From positions 868,001 through 932,000 of the forward strand of contig NZ_BMNN01000001.1 of assembly GCF_014646575.1 (NCBI RefSeq): a DNA stretch of 64,000 bases. The letters run 5' to 3'. The stretch comes from Halopseudomonas pertucinogena (GTDB lineage: Bacteria; Pseudomonadota; Gammaproteobacteria; Pseudomonadales; Pseudomonadaceae). The notes under the pieces were generated by a model. It had not been told where the DNA came from, made no database searches, and was given only the letters and a program-made list of their open reading frames with translations. This document shows, piece after piece, positions 16,699 to 24,839 of this stretch. How positions within the stretch are numbered: the first letter of the stretch is position 1; every line of letters begins with the position of its first letter. A program made the translations under genes and the position numbers.

Positions 16699-17992
16699 GC
16701 TTGTCACCCTCCATGAACGTCAGCATCTGCCCGACCGTATCGAGGTGCTGCAGGTTGCCGCCATGCCCGCCATGCGGATGCAGAAAGGCGCGATCACCGA
16801 AGGTCTCGGCGAGAAAGTAGTAATTGTCCTCGGTGAGGATGAAGTCATCCGCATTGGTTATGACGGCCATGTCGCGGTTATCACGCAAATATGATTCGAT
16901 GCTGTACAGGCTGGTCTGCCAGGCCATGTCTTCGATGGTCTTGCCTTCGTTGAGACTGCTCCAGGCCGGCCACAGCTGAGTCTGGAGGTAGCAGCCGAAA
17001 TCACAGAACAGCGCCTCGCGCAGGTAAGGGGTAATGGAGGTGCTGACCTTGAGCTGCTTGCCGGCGGGAATATAGCGTCCTCCGCCGTTGATCAGGTCGG
17101 CCATGAAGTTCAGGTCGGCGGCGGAAAAGCGGAAGACTGCGCCGATCAGCATGGCCATTTCCGCTTCGGTCAGGGCATTGTCCGATCCCTGGATACCGGC
17201 GAAAAGGCCTGATTCGATATCCGCGCTGCCGCTTTCCTCGAAGTAGCGCGTGAGCTTCTGGAAGATATGCTCGTAGAAGCTGTCGCCGCTGCTGACGCCG
17301 TCCACCTGGGTGCGCGCCAGGGCGTCAAGCCGTCTGATCGAGGCATAGAGGTCGACCGGCGGGTTGAGCAGCAGGGTGCGGGTGAACCTGAACTGCTGCA
17401 GTGTTTCGTCCAGATGGGCGACGAAGGCGGCGTTCAGCGCTCCCAGACTGAAACCCACCATCCGGTACTCGCTGATTTCCACATTCTTCGTATCGCGGGC
17501 ATGCTCGGCGGCCAGGGTCATGGCGCTGTGCAGATCGCGTGCATCGCTTTCCGCCAGTCCCGGCAGGCCATTGCGGGAAGCGGCGGCGATGAAGTCATGA
17601 TTGGTCGGGGAGGAAAGCACTATCACATGCATCCCCGCATCCCAGAACAGGCGCTTGAGGTAGTCCAGCCGCGGACTGTCATAACCGGTGCCGGTGCCGG
17701 CAATGATGAAGACCAGCGGAGCAGGCTCGTCATGCCAGGCCAGACGGTAGTGCAGATCCTGATAGCGGGACAGTGCCGGCGGCAGTTCGCGCTCGGGGAG
17801 TACCCGCACGGCGAGGTCGGTCTGACGGACCGCTGTTTCCTCCGGCACCGGCCAGACCAGTTCCGGCGGTGTGCCCACTATCGTGGCGAGGAAGGGGTTG
17901 GTTATGGGGTAGCCGGGGGCGTCATCGGCGTGGGTTGCCAATGCCACCAGGGGCGCGAGGCAGAGGCACAGCAATCGCAGGTATCGGGTCAT
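16691..17992 (-). CDS. Secreted alpha/beta-hydrolase-fold protein
   Basis: A 433-aa protein with a signal peptide (cleavage near THA-DD). The nucleophile elbow is GFSLG, with Ser near residue 182. An oxyanion-like VFIIAGTGTGYDSP strand loop lies upstream, and a HPHGGHGGN segment near the C-terminus can supply the catalytic His. Aspartate candidates exist, but I cannot assign one. The substrate is unknown; coupling to an MlaA homologue suggests lipid or acyl-ester chemistry at the envelope. An in-frame ATG lies two codons upstream (17998); 17992 has a better-placed GGAA. Confidence 0.75.
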   Translation of the reverse strand: MTRYLRLLCLCLAPLVALATHADDAPGYPITNPFLATIVGTPPELVWPVPEETAVRQTDLAVRVLPERELPPALSRYQDLHYRLAWHDEPAPLVFIIAGTGTGYDSPRLDYLKRLFWDAGMHVIVLSSPTNHDFIAAASRNGLPGLAESDARDLHSAMTLAAEHARDTKNVEISEYRMVGFSLGALNAAFVAHLDETLQQFRFTRTLLLNPPVDLYASIRRLDALARTQVDGVSSGDSFYEHIFQKLTRYFEESGSADIESGLFAGIQGSDNALTEAEMAMLIGAVFRFSAADLNFMADLINGGGRYIPAGKQLKVSTSITPYLREALFCDFGCYLQTQLWPAWSSLNEGKTIEDMAWQTSLYSIESYLRDNRDMAVITNADDFILTEDNYYFLAETFGDRAFLHPHGGHGGNLQHLDTVGQMLTFMEGDKHE

Positions 17993-18082
17993 GATCATTT
18001 CCGTATGGCTTCATGAACTATACCCGAAATAATCCGGATAGTTCCTTGCCGGGCCCGCTGTCGCGATACGACAGCGACGGCT

Positions 18083-18298
18083 TCAGGCCCGGAAAACGGG
18101 GGGCTCCAGACCGGTGGGACGGGCCCGTCGGTGCTCCCAGCGGTTCCAGAACTTCTCATGGAAATAGAAGGCGACCGTGTTCAGCACCGGCTCGATCAAT
18201 GCCACGGCACCGCCCAGCAGCAGACTTCCGGTCATCGCGTAGACGACGCCGAAAGCGATGGAAAAATGCATTACTGCAAAGGTAAAGGTCTTGGTCAT
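18083..18298 (-). CDS. DUF2061 family small membrane protein
   Basis: A 71-aa protein with two hydrophobic helices (TFTFAVMHFSIAFGVVYAMTG and LLLGGAVALIEPVLNTVAFYF) followed by the family hallmark HEKFWNRW. DUF2061 is a widespread predicted membrane protein of unknown function. ATG 18298 gives the family's normal start; the longer frame to 18409 is not conserved-looking. Confidence 0.85.
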   Translation of the reverse strand: MTKTFTFAVMHFSIAFGVVYAMTGSLLLGGAVALIEPVLNTVAFYFHEKFWNRWEHRRARPTGLEPPVFRA

Positions 18299-18405
18299 GG
18301 GGCACCCGATCAACTCTTGTTGAGAATCATTCCCGAATGGAGCCATTCTCGGGTGCGCCGATGAAAGAGCAAAGCAGTTTGAATCAATGAGGGCGATGCA
18401 CGCCC

Positions 18406-18588
18406 TCAATCGAGGTCGAAGTCGTAGTCCGCCAGTTGCTTCTGCAGGCGGCGTTCTTCCAGATAGTCGTCGATCTGACGACGCCGGGTGAGGCTGGATT
18501 TGGTATTCAGGGCTTCGGTTTCGGGGGTTTCCTCTTCTTCAAGGAAATCGTCGTCATCCAGTTCAATTTCAGCTTTCGCCTTGGCCAT
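18406..18588 (-). CDS. Small acidic protein of the PA3496 family
   Basis: A 60-aa very acidic protein: an N-terminal DDDDFLEEEETPETE stretch, then a basic SSLTRRRQIDDYLEERRLQK helix. In Pseudomonas the homologue lies just downstream of the rnf-nth cluster, as it does here. It has been annotated as a putative envelope integrity protein, without a known mechanism. A GGAG site precedes the ATG. The 107-bp gap to nth is AT-rich and holds a GAAAATC-GT-GATTTTC palindrome. Confidence 0.8.
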   Translation of the reverse strand: MAKAKAEIELDDDDFLEEEETPETEALNTKSSLTRRRQIDDYLEERRLQKQLADYDFDLD

Positions 18589-18669
18589 ATCACCACTCCG
18601 TTATTGAAGGTTGGCGTTTGCGCACCTTATAGCGAGAGCGCGGCGGAAGATGAAATAGTTTTTTTATAT

Positions 18670-18685
18670 GAAAATCGTGATTTTC
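18670..18685. promoter_or_regulatory. AT-rich 16-bp palindrome between nth and the PA3496-like gene
   Basis: GAAAATC and GATTTTC are perfect arms around a 2-bp centre, in unusually AT-rich DNA for this genome. The two-base centre makes a poor RNA hairpin, so a protein-binding operator or promoter element is likelier. Function inferred only. Confidence 0.35.
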
Positions 18686-18695
18686 TCTATAAGTG

Positions 18696-19331
18696 TCAAT
18701 CTGACGTCTTGTGCTTGTATTCGCAGAGGTCCTCGATGCGACAACTGCCGCACTGCGGGGTGCGCGCGCGGCATACATAGCGTCCATGCAGAATCAGCCA
18801 GTGATGTGCATCCAGCAGAAATTCCTTCGGCACATGCCGCATGAGTTTCTTCTCCACCTCCAGCACCGTCTTGCCCGGTGCGATGCCGGTGCGGTTGCTG
18901 ACCCGGAAGATGTGGGTGTCCACTGCCATCACCGGATGACCGAAGGCGGTATTGAGCACCACATTGGCGGTCTTGCGGCCGACTCCGGGCAGCGCTTCCA
19001 GCTCCTCCCGCGTTTCCGGCACCTGGCTGTTGTGCTGCTCGATCAGGATGCGGCAGGTCTCGATGACATTCTTCGCCTTGCTGTTGTACAGCCCGATGGT
19101 CTTGATGTATTCACTCAGGCCTTCGACGCCCAGAGCATGGATTGCCTCCGGGGTGTTGGCCACGGGAAACAGCCTGTCGGTGGCCTTGTTGACGCCGACG
19201 TCGGTGGCCTGGGCCGAGAGGATCACGGCAATCAGCAGTTCGAAAGGGTTGCTGTAGTTCAGTTCGGTGACCGGCTTGGGATTGTCCTCCCTGAACCGGC
19301 GAAAGATTTCATGGCGCTTGGCTTTGTTCAT
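18696..19331 (-). CDS. nth: Endonuclease III
   Basis: A 211-aa base-excision DNA glycosylase/AP-lyase for oxidised pyrimidines. The helix-hairpin-helix LPGVGRKTANVV carries catalytic K120, and D138 is in MAVDTHIFRV. The 4Fe-4S cluster ligands are C187, C194, C197 and C203. All positions equal those of E. coli Nth. It begins two bases after rnfE and is the last gene of the rnf operon, as in many gamma-proteobacteria. Confidence 0.98.
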   Translation of the reverse strand: MNKAKRHEIFRRFREDNPKPVTELNYSNPFELLIAVILSAQATDVGVNKATDRLFPVANTPEAIHALGVEGLSEYIKTIGLYNSKAKNVIETCRILIEQHNSQVPETREELEALPGVGRKTANVVLNTAFGHPVMAVDTHIFRVSNRTGIAPGKTVLEVEKKLMRHVPKEFLLDAHHWLILHGRYVCRARTPQCGSCRIEDLCEYKHKTSD

Positions 19332-19333
19332 TG

Positions 19334-20050
19334 TCAGTTGATGGTTCCGGTAACGCGTACGCGCTTGCTGCCGGCGGCAGCGGGCGCGGGTTCGTGGGCG
19401 GCCTGGCGGGCCTTGATGTGACTGTCGATGAGGTTCTTCAGGGCAATCAGCAGGCCCATGAACAGAAAGGCACCCGGCGGAAGGATGACGAACAGTACTT
19501 CCTTGTAATCGGGGAACAGCACCCAGGTCCAGCCCTTGGCGACCGGGCCCAGCAGCAGATGCATGTTGGCAAACAGGGTGCCCTGGCCGACCAGTTCGCG
19601 GAGCATGCCCAGCACCAGCAGTACCAGCGCAAACCCCAGCCCCATCATGAACCCGTCGACGGCCGACGGCAGCAGCGGATTCTTCGCGGCAAAGGCGTCG
19701 GCGCGACCCAGGATGGCGCAGTTGGTCACGATCAGCGGGATGAAGATGCCGAGTATGAGAAACAGTTCGTAGGTGTAGGCCTGCATCAGCAGCTCGATGC
19801 AGGTGGTGACCGAGGCGATGATCATGACGAAGGCCGGCAGACGGACTGCGGGGGTGACGGCGCTGCGGATCAGCGATACCGATACGTTGGAACTGACCAG
19901 CACCAGAATGGTGGCGATGCCCAGCCCCAGGGCGTTCACGGTGCTGCTGCTTACCCCCAGCAGGGGACAGAGGCCGAGCAACTGCACCAGTCCCGGGTTG
20001 TTATGCCACAGACCGTCTGCGGTAAGTTCGGCGTAGCGCTTGTCAGCCAT
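19334..20050 (-). CDS. rnfE: Ion-translocating oxidoreductase complex subunit E
   Basis: A 238-aa inner-membrane protein with six TM helices. The conserved start [20 protein letters not shown] and the [18 protein letters not shown] loop are RnfE/RsxE hallmarks; RnfE pairs with RnfA in an inverted-topology core that holds a 2Fe-2S site, with Cys in LGLCPLLG and in TNCAILG. A C-terminal Ala/Pro-rich tail is typical of Pseudomonas. It overlaps rnfG by 8 bp. Confidence 0.96.
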   Translation of the reverse strand: MADKRYAELTADGLWHNNPGLVQLLGLCPLLGVSSSTVNALGLGIATILVLVSSNVSVSLIRSAVTPAVRLPAFVMIIASVTTCIELLMQAYTYELFLILGIFIPLIVTNCAILGRADAFAAKNPLLPSAVDGFMMGLGFALVLLVLGMLRELVGQGTLFANMHLLLGPVAKGWTWVLFPDYKEVLFVILPPGAFLFMGLLIALKNLIDSHIKARQAAHEPAPAAAGSKRVRVTGTIN

Positions 20051-20696
20051 GGTCGGCCTCCGATTCGGTCAGCTGCAGCAGCTCGGCGCGGTGCTGCTCG
20101 AAATACTGCAGGGCATCGCGCACCGCCTGCACCACGGCCCGTGGGGTGATGGTAGCGCCGACGAACTGGTCGAACTCGCCGCCGTCCTTGCGCACCGCCC
20201 AGTGCTCCGGCGCCGGTACCCTGAGACTCTTGCCATCGAAGCTGAAGATCCAGTCGCCTTTGGCGGTTTCGACCTTATCGCCCAGGCCCGGTGTTTCCCG
20301 GTGATCCACTACCCGCACGCCGGCCAGCTCGCCGTTGGCGAGGATGCCCACCAGCAGATCGATGCGGCCGCTGTAACCGTCCATGGTGACCACCGGCAGG
20401 ATCACAGCGCTGACGCGGCCATCCTGCCGGGCGCGCCAGGCAGTGGCGGGCGCAGGCAGGCGCAGCAGGCTTCGGTCGGCAATCTGGAAGCTGTCCTGCA
20501 GCAGGTCGTTGTCGTGCTGTTCATCGGGCACGATGTCATTTAGTGCGCGCATCTGCATGCGCTGGCGCTCCGTGGCGATACGCTCGCTGGTCGCCTGCTG
20601 GATGAAGGCGATGACCCCGGCAGTGAAGATGGCGAAGGCGCCGAGAATCAGGCTGTTGCGCAGGATTGAACGGGCAGGCGTCAGAGGGCTTTGCAT
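20043..20696 (-). CDS. rnfG: Ion-translocating oxidoreductase complex subunit G
   Basis: A 217-aa protein with one N-terminal TM helix (residues about 13-33) and a periplasmic FMN-binding domain. FMN attaches covalently to a threonine in [11 protein letters not shown], the equivalent of the SGAT motif; the leading Ser is replaced by Val here. ATG 20696 is one base after the rnfD stop. It passes electrons between RnfB/D and the rest of the complex. Confidence 0.94.
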   Translation of the reverse strand: MQSPLTPARSILRNSLILGAFAIFTAGVIAFIQQATSERIATERQRMQMRALNDIVPDEQHDNDLLQDSFQIADRSLLRLPAPATAWRARQDGRVSAVILPVVTMDGYSGRIDLLVGILANGELAGVRVVDHRETPGLGDKVETAKGDWIFSFDGKSLRVPAPEHWAVRKDGGEFDQFVGATITPRAVVQAVRDALQYFEQHRAELLQLTESEADHG

Positions 20697-20697
20697 G

Positions 20698-21765
20698 TCA
20701 GTCCACCTTGCCCAGACCGCGTTTGGCCTTTGCGTGGCCATAGGTGCGCGGCGGCGTGTAGTAATCGATGGTAGGAGCGCAGAGATTCATCAGCAGCACC
20801 GCGAAGGCGACGGCGTCAGGGTAGTTGCCCCACACCCGGATAACGTATACCAGAACACCGACCCCGGCACCGAAGATCAGCCGGCCCCGGGCGCTGGTGG
20901 CACAGGTTACCGGATCGGTAATGATGAAGAAGGCACCGAGCATGGTAGCGCCGCCGAGCAGGTGAAACAGCGGCGAGCCATTGCTGGCCGAGCCGGAACC
21001 GCCCCAGAACAGCAGGCTCATCAGGCCCAGGGCACCGAGCATGCCCGCTGGCGCGTGCCAGCTGATGACCTTGCGCCTGATCAGGAACAGGCCTCCGGCC
21101 AGCCAGGCCAGGGCTACCCATTCCCATCCGCGGCTGGCGAAACTGCCCAGCGCGGGTTCGGCACTGCGCAGCTCGGCCAGGGTCAGGGAGTTGTTGTTCT
21201 TGATGACATCCAGCGCCGTGGCGGTGGCCCAGCCGTCGGCCGGCAGGCTGCCGGGGGCGAACACCCGCTGAATACCTTCGAGCAGGCCAAGGGTGGGCGT
21301 CAGGGCCGGCTGCAGCTGTTCCGCGCCGCGCCAGACCGGCCAACTGGTCATCTCCACGGGAAAGGACACCAGCACCACCGCATAGCCGAGCATGGCGGGA
21401 TTGAACGGGTTCTGGCCCAGGCCGCCGTACAGGTGCTTGCCGAAGATCATGGCAAACCCGGCGGCTACCAGCACCAGCCACCAGGGCGCGTAGGGGGGCA
21501 GGGCCAGGGCCAGCAACCAGCCAGTGACCAGTGCGCTGCCGTCGTTCAGGAAAAAGCGGACCGGGCGCTTGCGCAGGCGCAGAATGCCGGCCTCCACCAG
21601 CACTGCGAAACCGCAGGCCAGCAACAGATTGACCAGGGTGCCCCAGCCGAAGAACCAGGTCAGCAACAAGAGACCGGGCACGGTTGCGGCCAGTACCTGC
21701 AGCATGATGGTGCGGGTACGGTTGCTGCCCATGGCGTGGGGAGAGCTGACAGGGGTGATGGCCAT
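20698..21765 (-). CDS. rnfD: Ion-translocating oxidoreductase complex subunit D
   Basis: A 355-aa polytopic membrane subunit. The FMN-attachment region reads HLLGGATMLGAFFIITDPVT, with Thr in GGAT as the likely covalent site. It is the main ion-channel candidate of the Rnf complex and is homologous to NqrB. Its start overlaps the rnfC stop by one base (TGATG). Confidence 0.96.
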   Translation of the reverse strand: MAITPVSSPHAMGSNRTRTIMLQVLAATVPGLLLLTWFFGWGTLVNLLLACGFAVLVEAGILRLRKRPVRFFLNDGSALVTGWLLALALPPYAPWWLVLVAAGFAMIFGKHLYGGLGQNPFNPAMLGYAVVLVSFPVEMTSWPVWRGAEQLQPALTPTLGLLEGIQRVFAPGSLPADGWATATALDVIKNNNSLTLAELRSAEPALGSFASRGWEWVALAWLAGGLFLIRRKVISWHAPAGMLGALGLMSLLFWGGSGSASNGSPLFHLLGGATMLGAFFIITDPVTCATSARGRLIFGAGVGVLVYVIRVWGNYPDAVAFAVLLMNLCAPTIDYYTPPRTYGHAKAKRGLGKVD

Positions 21766-23498
21766 CAGGAGCCCTCCTGGCTGGTTGCCTGTTCAAAGGC
21801 GCGCTGGGCGTCGGCGTAGGCCTGCTCCAGCGGCGGTATCTGAGCCTGCAGGTCGAGATTGTCCGGGTTGGCTGCGAGCTGTTTCCTTGCCCGCTGCAGC
21901 GCCATGCGCGCGGTGGAAGCGGCCACCTTGAGCTGCTTCTGTTCCGGGGTCAGGGTGCTGTTTTTCGCCTGAATCCGGGCGAGGTCGGGGGCAACCGCAA
22001 CGGGCGCTGGGGTGTCCTTTTCGCTGGCCGCCTTGGCTTCCCGTGCTGCCTTGGCGCGGGCGGCCCTTTCCGCGCGGGCCTGTCGATCACGTTCACGCTG
22101 CTCGGCTTCGCGCTCGAGCCGCGCCTGTCGCTCTTCAAATCGCCGACGGGAATGATCGGCACGGCTGTGCTGCAGCTCGATGGAGCGGATTTCCGACTTG
22201 GCTGCGCGGTACTGATGCACCAGCGGAATATGGCTGGGGCATACATAGGCGCAGGCCCCGCACTCGATGCAGTCGAACAGGTTGTAGCGCTCGAGCTGCG
22301 GGTAATCCTTGCCCAGCGCGAACCAGTGCAATTGCTGAGGCAGCAGCTCGGCCGGGCAGGCTTCGGCGCACAGGCCGCAGCGGATGCATGGCAGCGGCGG
22401 CGGGGGGGGCGGCAGCTCATCAATGGTGCCAGCCAGCAGGCAGTTGCTGGTCTTGATCACGGGCGCCGCGCTGTCGACAGTGAAACCCATCATCGGGCCG
22501 CCCATGACCAGCCGATGCAGCCGCTCGGGTTGCAAGCCGGCAAATGCCAGCAGTTCATGGATCGGTGTGCCGATCAGCGCCATTACGTTGGTCGGCCGCT
22601 CGAGCGCGGCGCCGGTCAGGGTGACGACGCGATGGATCAACGGCCGGCCCAGCACGACGGCATCGTGCACCGCCAGCGCGGTGCCCACGTTCTGGCAGAG
22701 CACGCCGATGTCCGCCGGGAGCCCGCCGCTGGGTACCTCACGGCCGGTCAGGATCTGGATCAGTTGCTTCTCGCCCCCCGACGGGTATTTGGTGGGTATC
22801 TCGATAATGCTGACCGGTTCGCCCTCGGCAGCAGCGCGCATCGCGGCGATCGCCTCGGGCTTGTTGTCCTCGATGCCGACCAGTACCTGTTCGGGGCTGA
22901 GAATGTGCCGAAGTATCTGAATGCCGGTGATGATCTGCGCTGCATAATGGCGCATGCACATGTCGTCGGCGGTAATGTAGGGCTCGCACTCCGCAGCGTT
23001 GATCACCAGCGTGTCGATGCGGTGGTCGGGGCGCGACAGCAGCTTGGCTGCCGTCGGAAAGCCGGCGCCGCCCAGGCCGCTGATGCCGGCGGAGTCGATC
23101 AGCTCCAGCAGGGCGACCGGTTCCAGGCTGCGCCAGTCGGGGGTCGGCTGCAGCTCTGCCCAGCGGTCCTCGCCGTCGCTCTCGAGAATGATCGCCGGCT
23201 CGTGCAGGCCGGATGCGTGGGGATAGGGCGCGTTCTCGATGGCGCTGATGATCCCGGATGTAGGCGCATGCAGCGAGCAGCTGAATTTGCCATCGGTAAC
23301 GGCCAGCAATTGCCCCTTGAGTACCCGGTCGCCGGCGCTCACCACCGGCTTGGTACGACTGCCGATATGCTGTAGCAGGGGGAGGATCAGGCGCGCGGGC
23401 AGCGGTGGGTTTTCCAGCTCGCGGGCAGTCGACTGAGCCTTGTTCTCGGGCGGGTGAATGCCGCCGGGAATATCCCAGATACGCGGTTGGGCGGACAT
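21765..23498 (-). CDS. rnfC: Ion-translocating oxidoreductase complex subunit C
   Basis: A 577-aa peripheral subunit with an NADH/FMN-binding region (GLGGAGFPTAAK; GGEKQLIQILTGREVPSGG). Two 4Fe-4S motifs follow, CIRCGLCAEACP and CIECGACAYVCP, then a charged Ala/Arg/Glu-rich coiled-coil tail from about residue 440, the variable extension also seen in other gamma-proteobacterial RnfC. It exchanges electrons with NADH. Start and stop each overlap the neighbours by one base. Confidence 0.96.
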   Translation of the reverse strand: MSAQPRIWDIPGGIHPPENKAQSTARELENPPLPARLILPLLQHIGSRTKPVVSAGDRVLKGQLLAVTDGKFSCSLHAPTSGIISAIENAPYPHASGLHEPAIILESDGEDRWAELQPTPDWRSLEPVALLELIDSAGISGLGGAGFPTAAKLLSRPDHRIDTLVINAAECEPYITADDMCMRHYAAQIITGIQILRHILSPEQVLVGIEDNKPEAIAAMRAAAEGEPVSIIEIPTKYPSGGEKQLIQILTGREVPSGGLPADIGVLCQNVGTALAVHDAVVLGRPLIHRVVTLTGAALERPTNVMALIGTPIHELLAFAGLQPERLHRLVMGGPMMGFTVDSAAPVIKTSNCLLAGTIDELPPPPPPLPCIRCGLCAEACPAELLPQQLHWFALGKDYPQLERYNLFDCIECGACAYVCPSHIPLVHQYRAAKSEIRSIELQHSRADHSRRRFEERQARLEREAEQRERDRQARAERAARAKAAREAKAASEKDTPAPVAVAPDLARIQAKNSTLTPEQKQLKVAASTARMALQRARKQLAANPDNLDLQAQIPPLEQAYADAQRAFEQATSQEGS

Positions 23499-24070
23499 CA
23501 GGCGACTCCTGGCTGGTCAGCCGCCAGTGTCGGTGGCGGTGGCGCGTTCCAGCGCCAGTTCTGGGTGGTGACCGGCAGCGGCAGCATGTCGATGCAGTCC
23601 ACCGGGCAGGGCTCCACGCACAGGTCGCAACCTGTACATTCGTCGATGATCACCGTGTGCATCTGTTTCGCCGCACCGAGAATGGCGTCCACCGGGCATG
23701 CCTGAATGCACTTGGTGCAGCCGATACATTCGTCTTCACGGATATAGGCCACCATGGGCGGCTTGGCTTCGCCGTGCTCGTCGTCCAGGGGTAGCGGCTC
23801 GACATCCAGCAGATCCGCCAGCGCCTGGATGGTCGCCTCGCCACCGGGCGGGCACTTGTTGATCGGCTCGCCATTGGCGATCGCCTCGGCGTAGGGCCTG
23901 CAACCGGGGTGGCCACACTGACCACACTGGGTCTGCGGCAGCAGGGCGTTGATCTGATCGACAATGGGATCGCCTTCCACGCGAAAGCGTACCGCCGCGT
24001 AGCCCAGCACCGCACCGAAGATCAGCGAGAGGACCAGCAGAACGAGAATGGCAGTCAGCACGATGGACAT
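23498..24070 (-). CDS. rnfB: Ion-translocating oxidoreductase complex subunit B (ferredoxin)
   Basis: A 190-aa protein with an N-terminal TM anchor (about residues 5-27). [18 protein letters not shown] motif with a later Cys in NKCPPGG forms the first cluster; two ferredoxin 4Fe-4S sites follow, [12 protein letters not shown] and [12 protein letters not shown]. It is the electron-entry or exit subunit facing ferredoxin. Confidence 0.96.
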   Translation of the reverse strand: MSIVLTAILVLLVLSLIFGAVLGYAAVRFRVEGDPIVDQINALLPQTQCGQCGHPGCRPYAEAIANGEPINKCPPGGEATIQALADLLDVEPLPLDDEHGEAKPPMVAYIREDECIGCTKCIQACPVDAILGAAKQMHTVIIDECTGCDLCVEPCPVDCIDMLPLPVTTQNWRWNAPPPPTLAADQPGVA

Positions 24071-24071
24071 G

Positions 24072-24659
24072 TCAGAGCCTGATCAGACCGGTGAAACCCA
24101 TGAACGCCAGCGACATCAGCCCGGCGGTGATCATGCCGATGGCCGCACCGCGGAACGGCATGGGCACGTCGGCGATGGCGATGCGCTCGCGCAACCCGGC
24201 AAACAGAACCAGCACCAGCGAGAAACCCAGTGCCGCGCCGAAACCGTAGGTTGCGGCGCTGAGGAAGGTCTGCTCGCTGCGGTTGGTGATCAGCAGGGCG
24301 ACCCCGAGCACGGCGCAGTTGGTGGTGATCAGCGGGAGGAATATCCCCAGCACCCGGTACAGCAACGGACTGGTCTTGTGCACCACCATCTCGGTGAACT
24401 GGACCACCACGGCGATCACAAGGATGAAGGAAATGGTGCGCAGGAACTCCAGCTCGAAGGGCACCAGGATGTACTGATAGGTCAGATAGCTGAGGATCGA
24501 GGCCAGGGTCAGCACGAAGGTGGTTGCCATGGACATGCCCATGGCGGTTTCCAGCTTCCCCGAGACGCCCATGAACGGGCACAGGCCGAGGAACTGAACC
24601 AACACGAAGTTGTTCACCAGGATGGTGCTGAGCAGGATAAGGATGAATTCAGTCATCAT
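24072..24659 (-). CDS. rnfA: Ion-translocating oxidoreductase complex subunit A
   Basis: A 195-aa six-TM protein. It has the typical start [20 protein letters not shown] with [12 protein letters not shown] and [11 protein letters not shown], the two Cys-bearing half-sites mirrored in RnfE. It is the first gene of the rnfABCDGE-nth operon (minus strand). Rnf couples ferredoxin/NADH electron transfer to Na+ or H+ movement; in Pseudomonadales it can power reductive pathways, and in enterics it resets SoxR. Confidence 0.97.
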   Translation of the reverse strand: MMTEFILILLSTILVNNFVLVQFLGLCPFMGVSGKLETAMGMSMATTFVLTLASILSYLTYQYILVPFELEFLRTISFILVIAVVVQFTEMVVHKTSPLLYRVLGIFLPLITTNCAVLGVALLITNRSEQTFLSAATYGFGAALGFSLVLVLFAGLRERIAIADVPMPFRGAAIGMITAGLMSLAFMGFTGLIRL

Positions 24660-24677
24660 TGGCTTCTCTGGCCTCCC

Positions 24678-24833
24678 GCTCTCCCCAGCTCTCTCCCGCC
24701 AGGGGAGAGGGGGCAGACGGTGCTCGCTGTTACTGTTGCTTGTGTCTGATGCATCAAAGATCAGGGAGGCTCACGAGATGGTGCAGCGTTACCCCTCTCC
24801 CCTGGCGGGAGAGGGGTCGGGGGAGAGGGGGAG
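24678..24833. repeat. Inverted pair of CTCTCCC/GGGGAGAG repeats
   Basis: A left unit (about 24691-24713, CTCTCCCGCCAGGGGAGAG) and a right unit (about 24792-24820, its reverse complement CCCCTCTCCCCTGGCGGGAG) face each other across about 80 bp between rnfA and metG. Each unit is itself a hairpin. A second pair with the same core lies at 43557-43702, so this is a dispersed repeat family. Confidence 0.65.
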
Positions 24834-24839
24834 TCTCCG

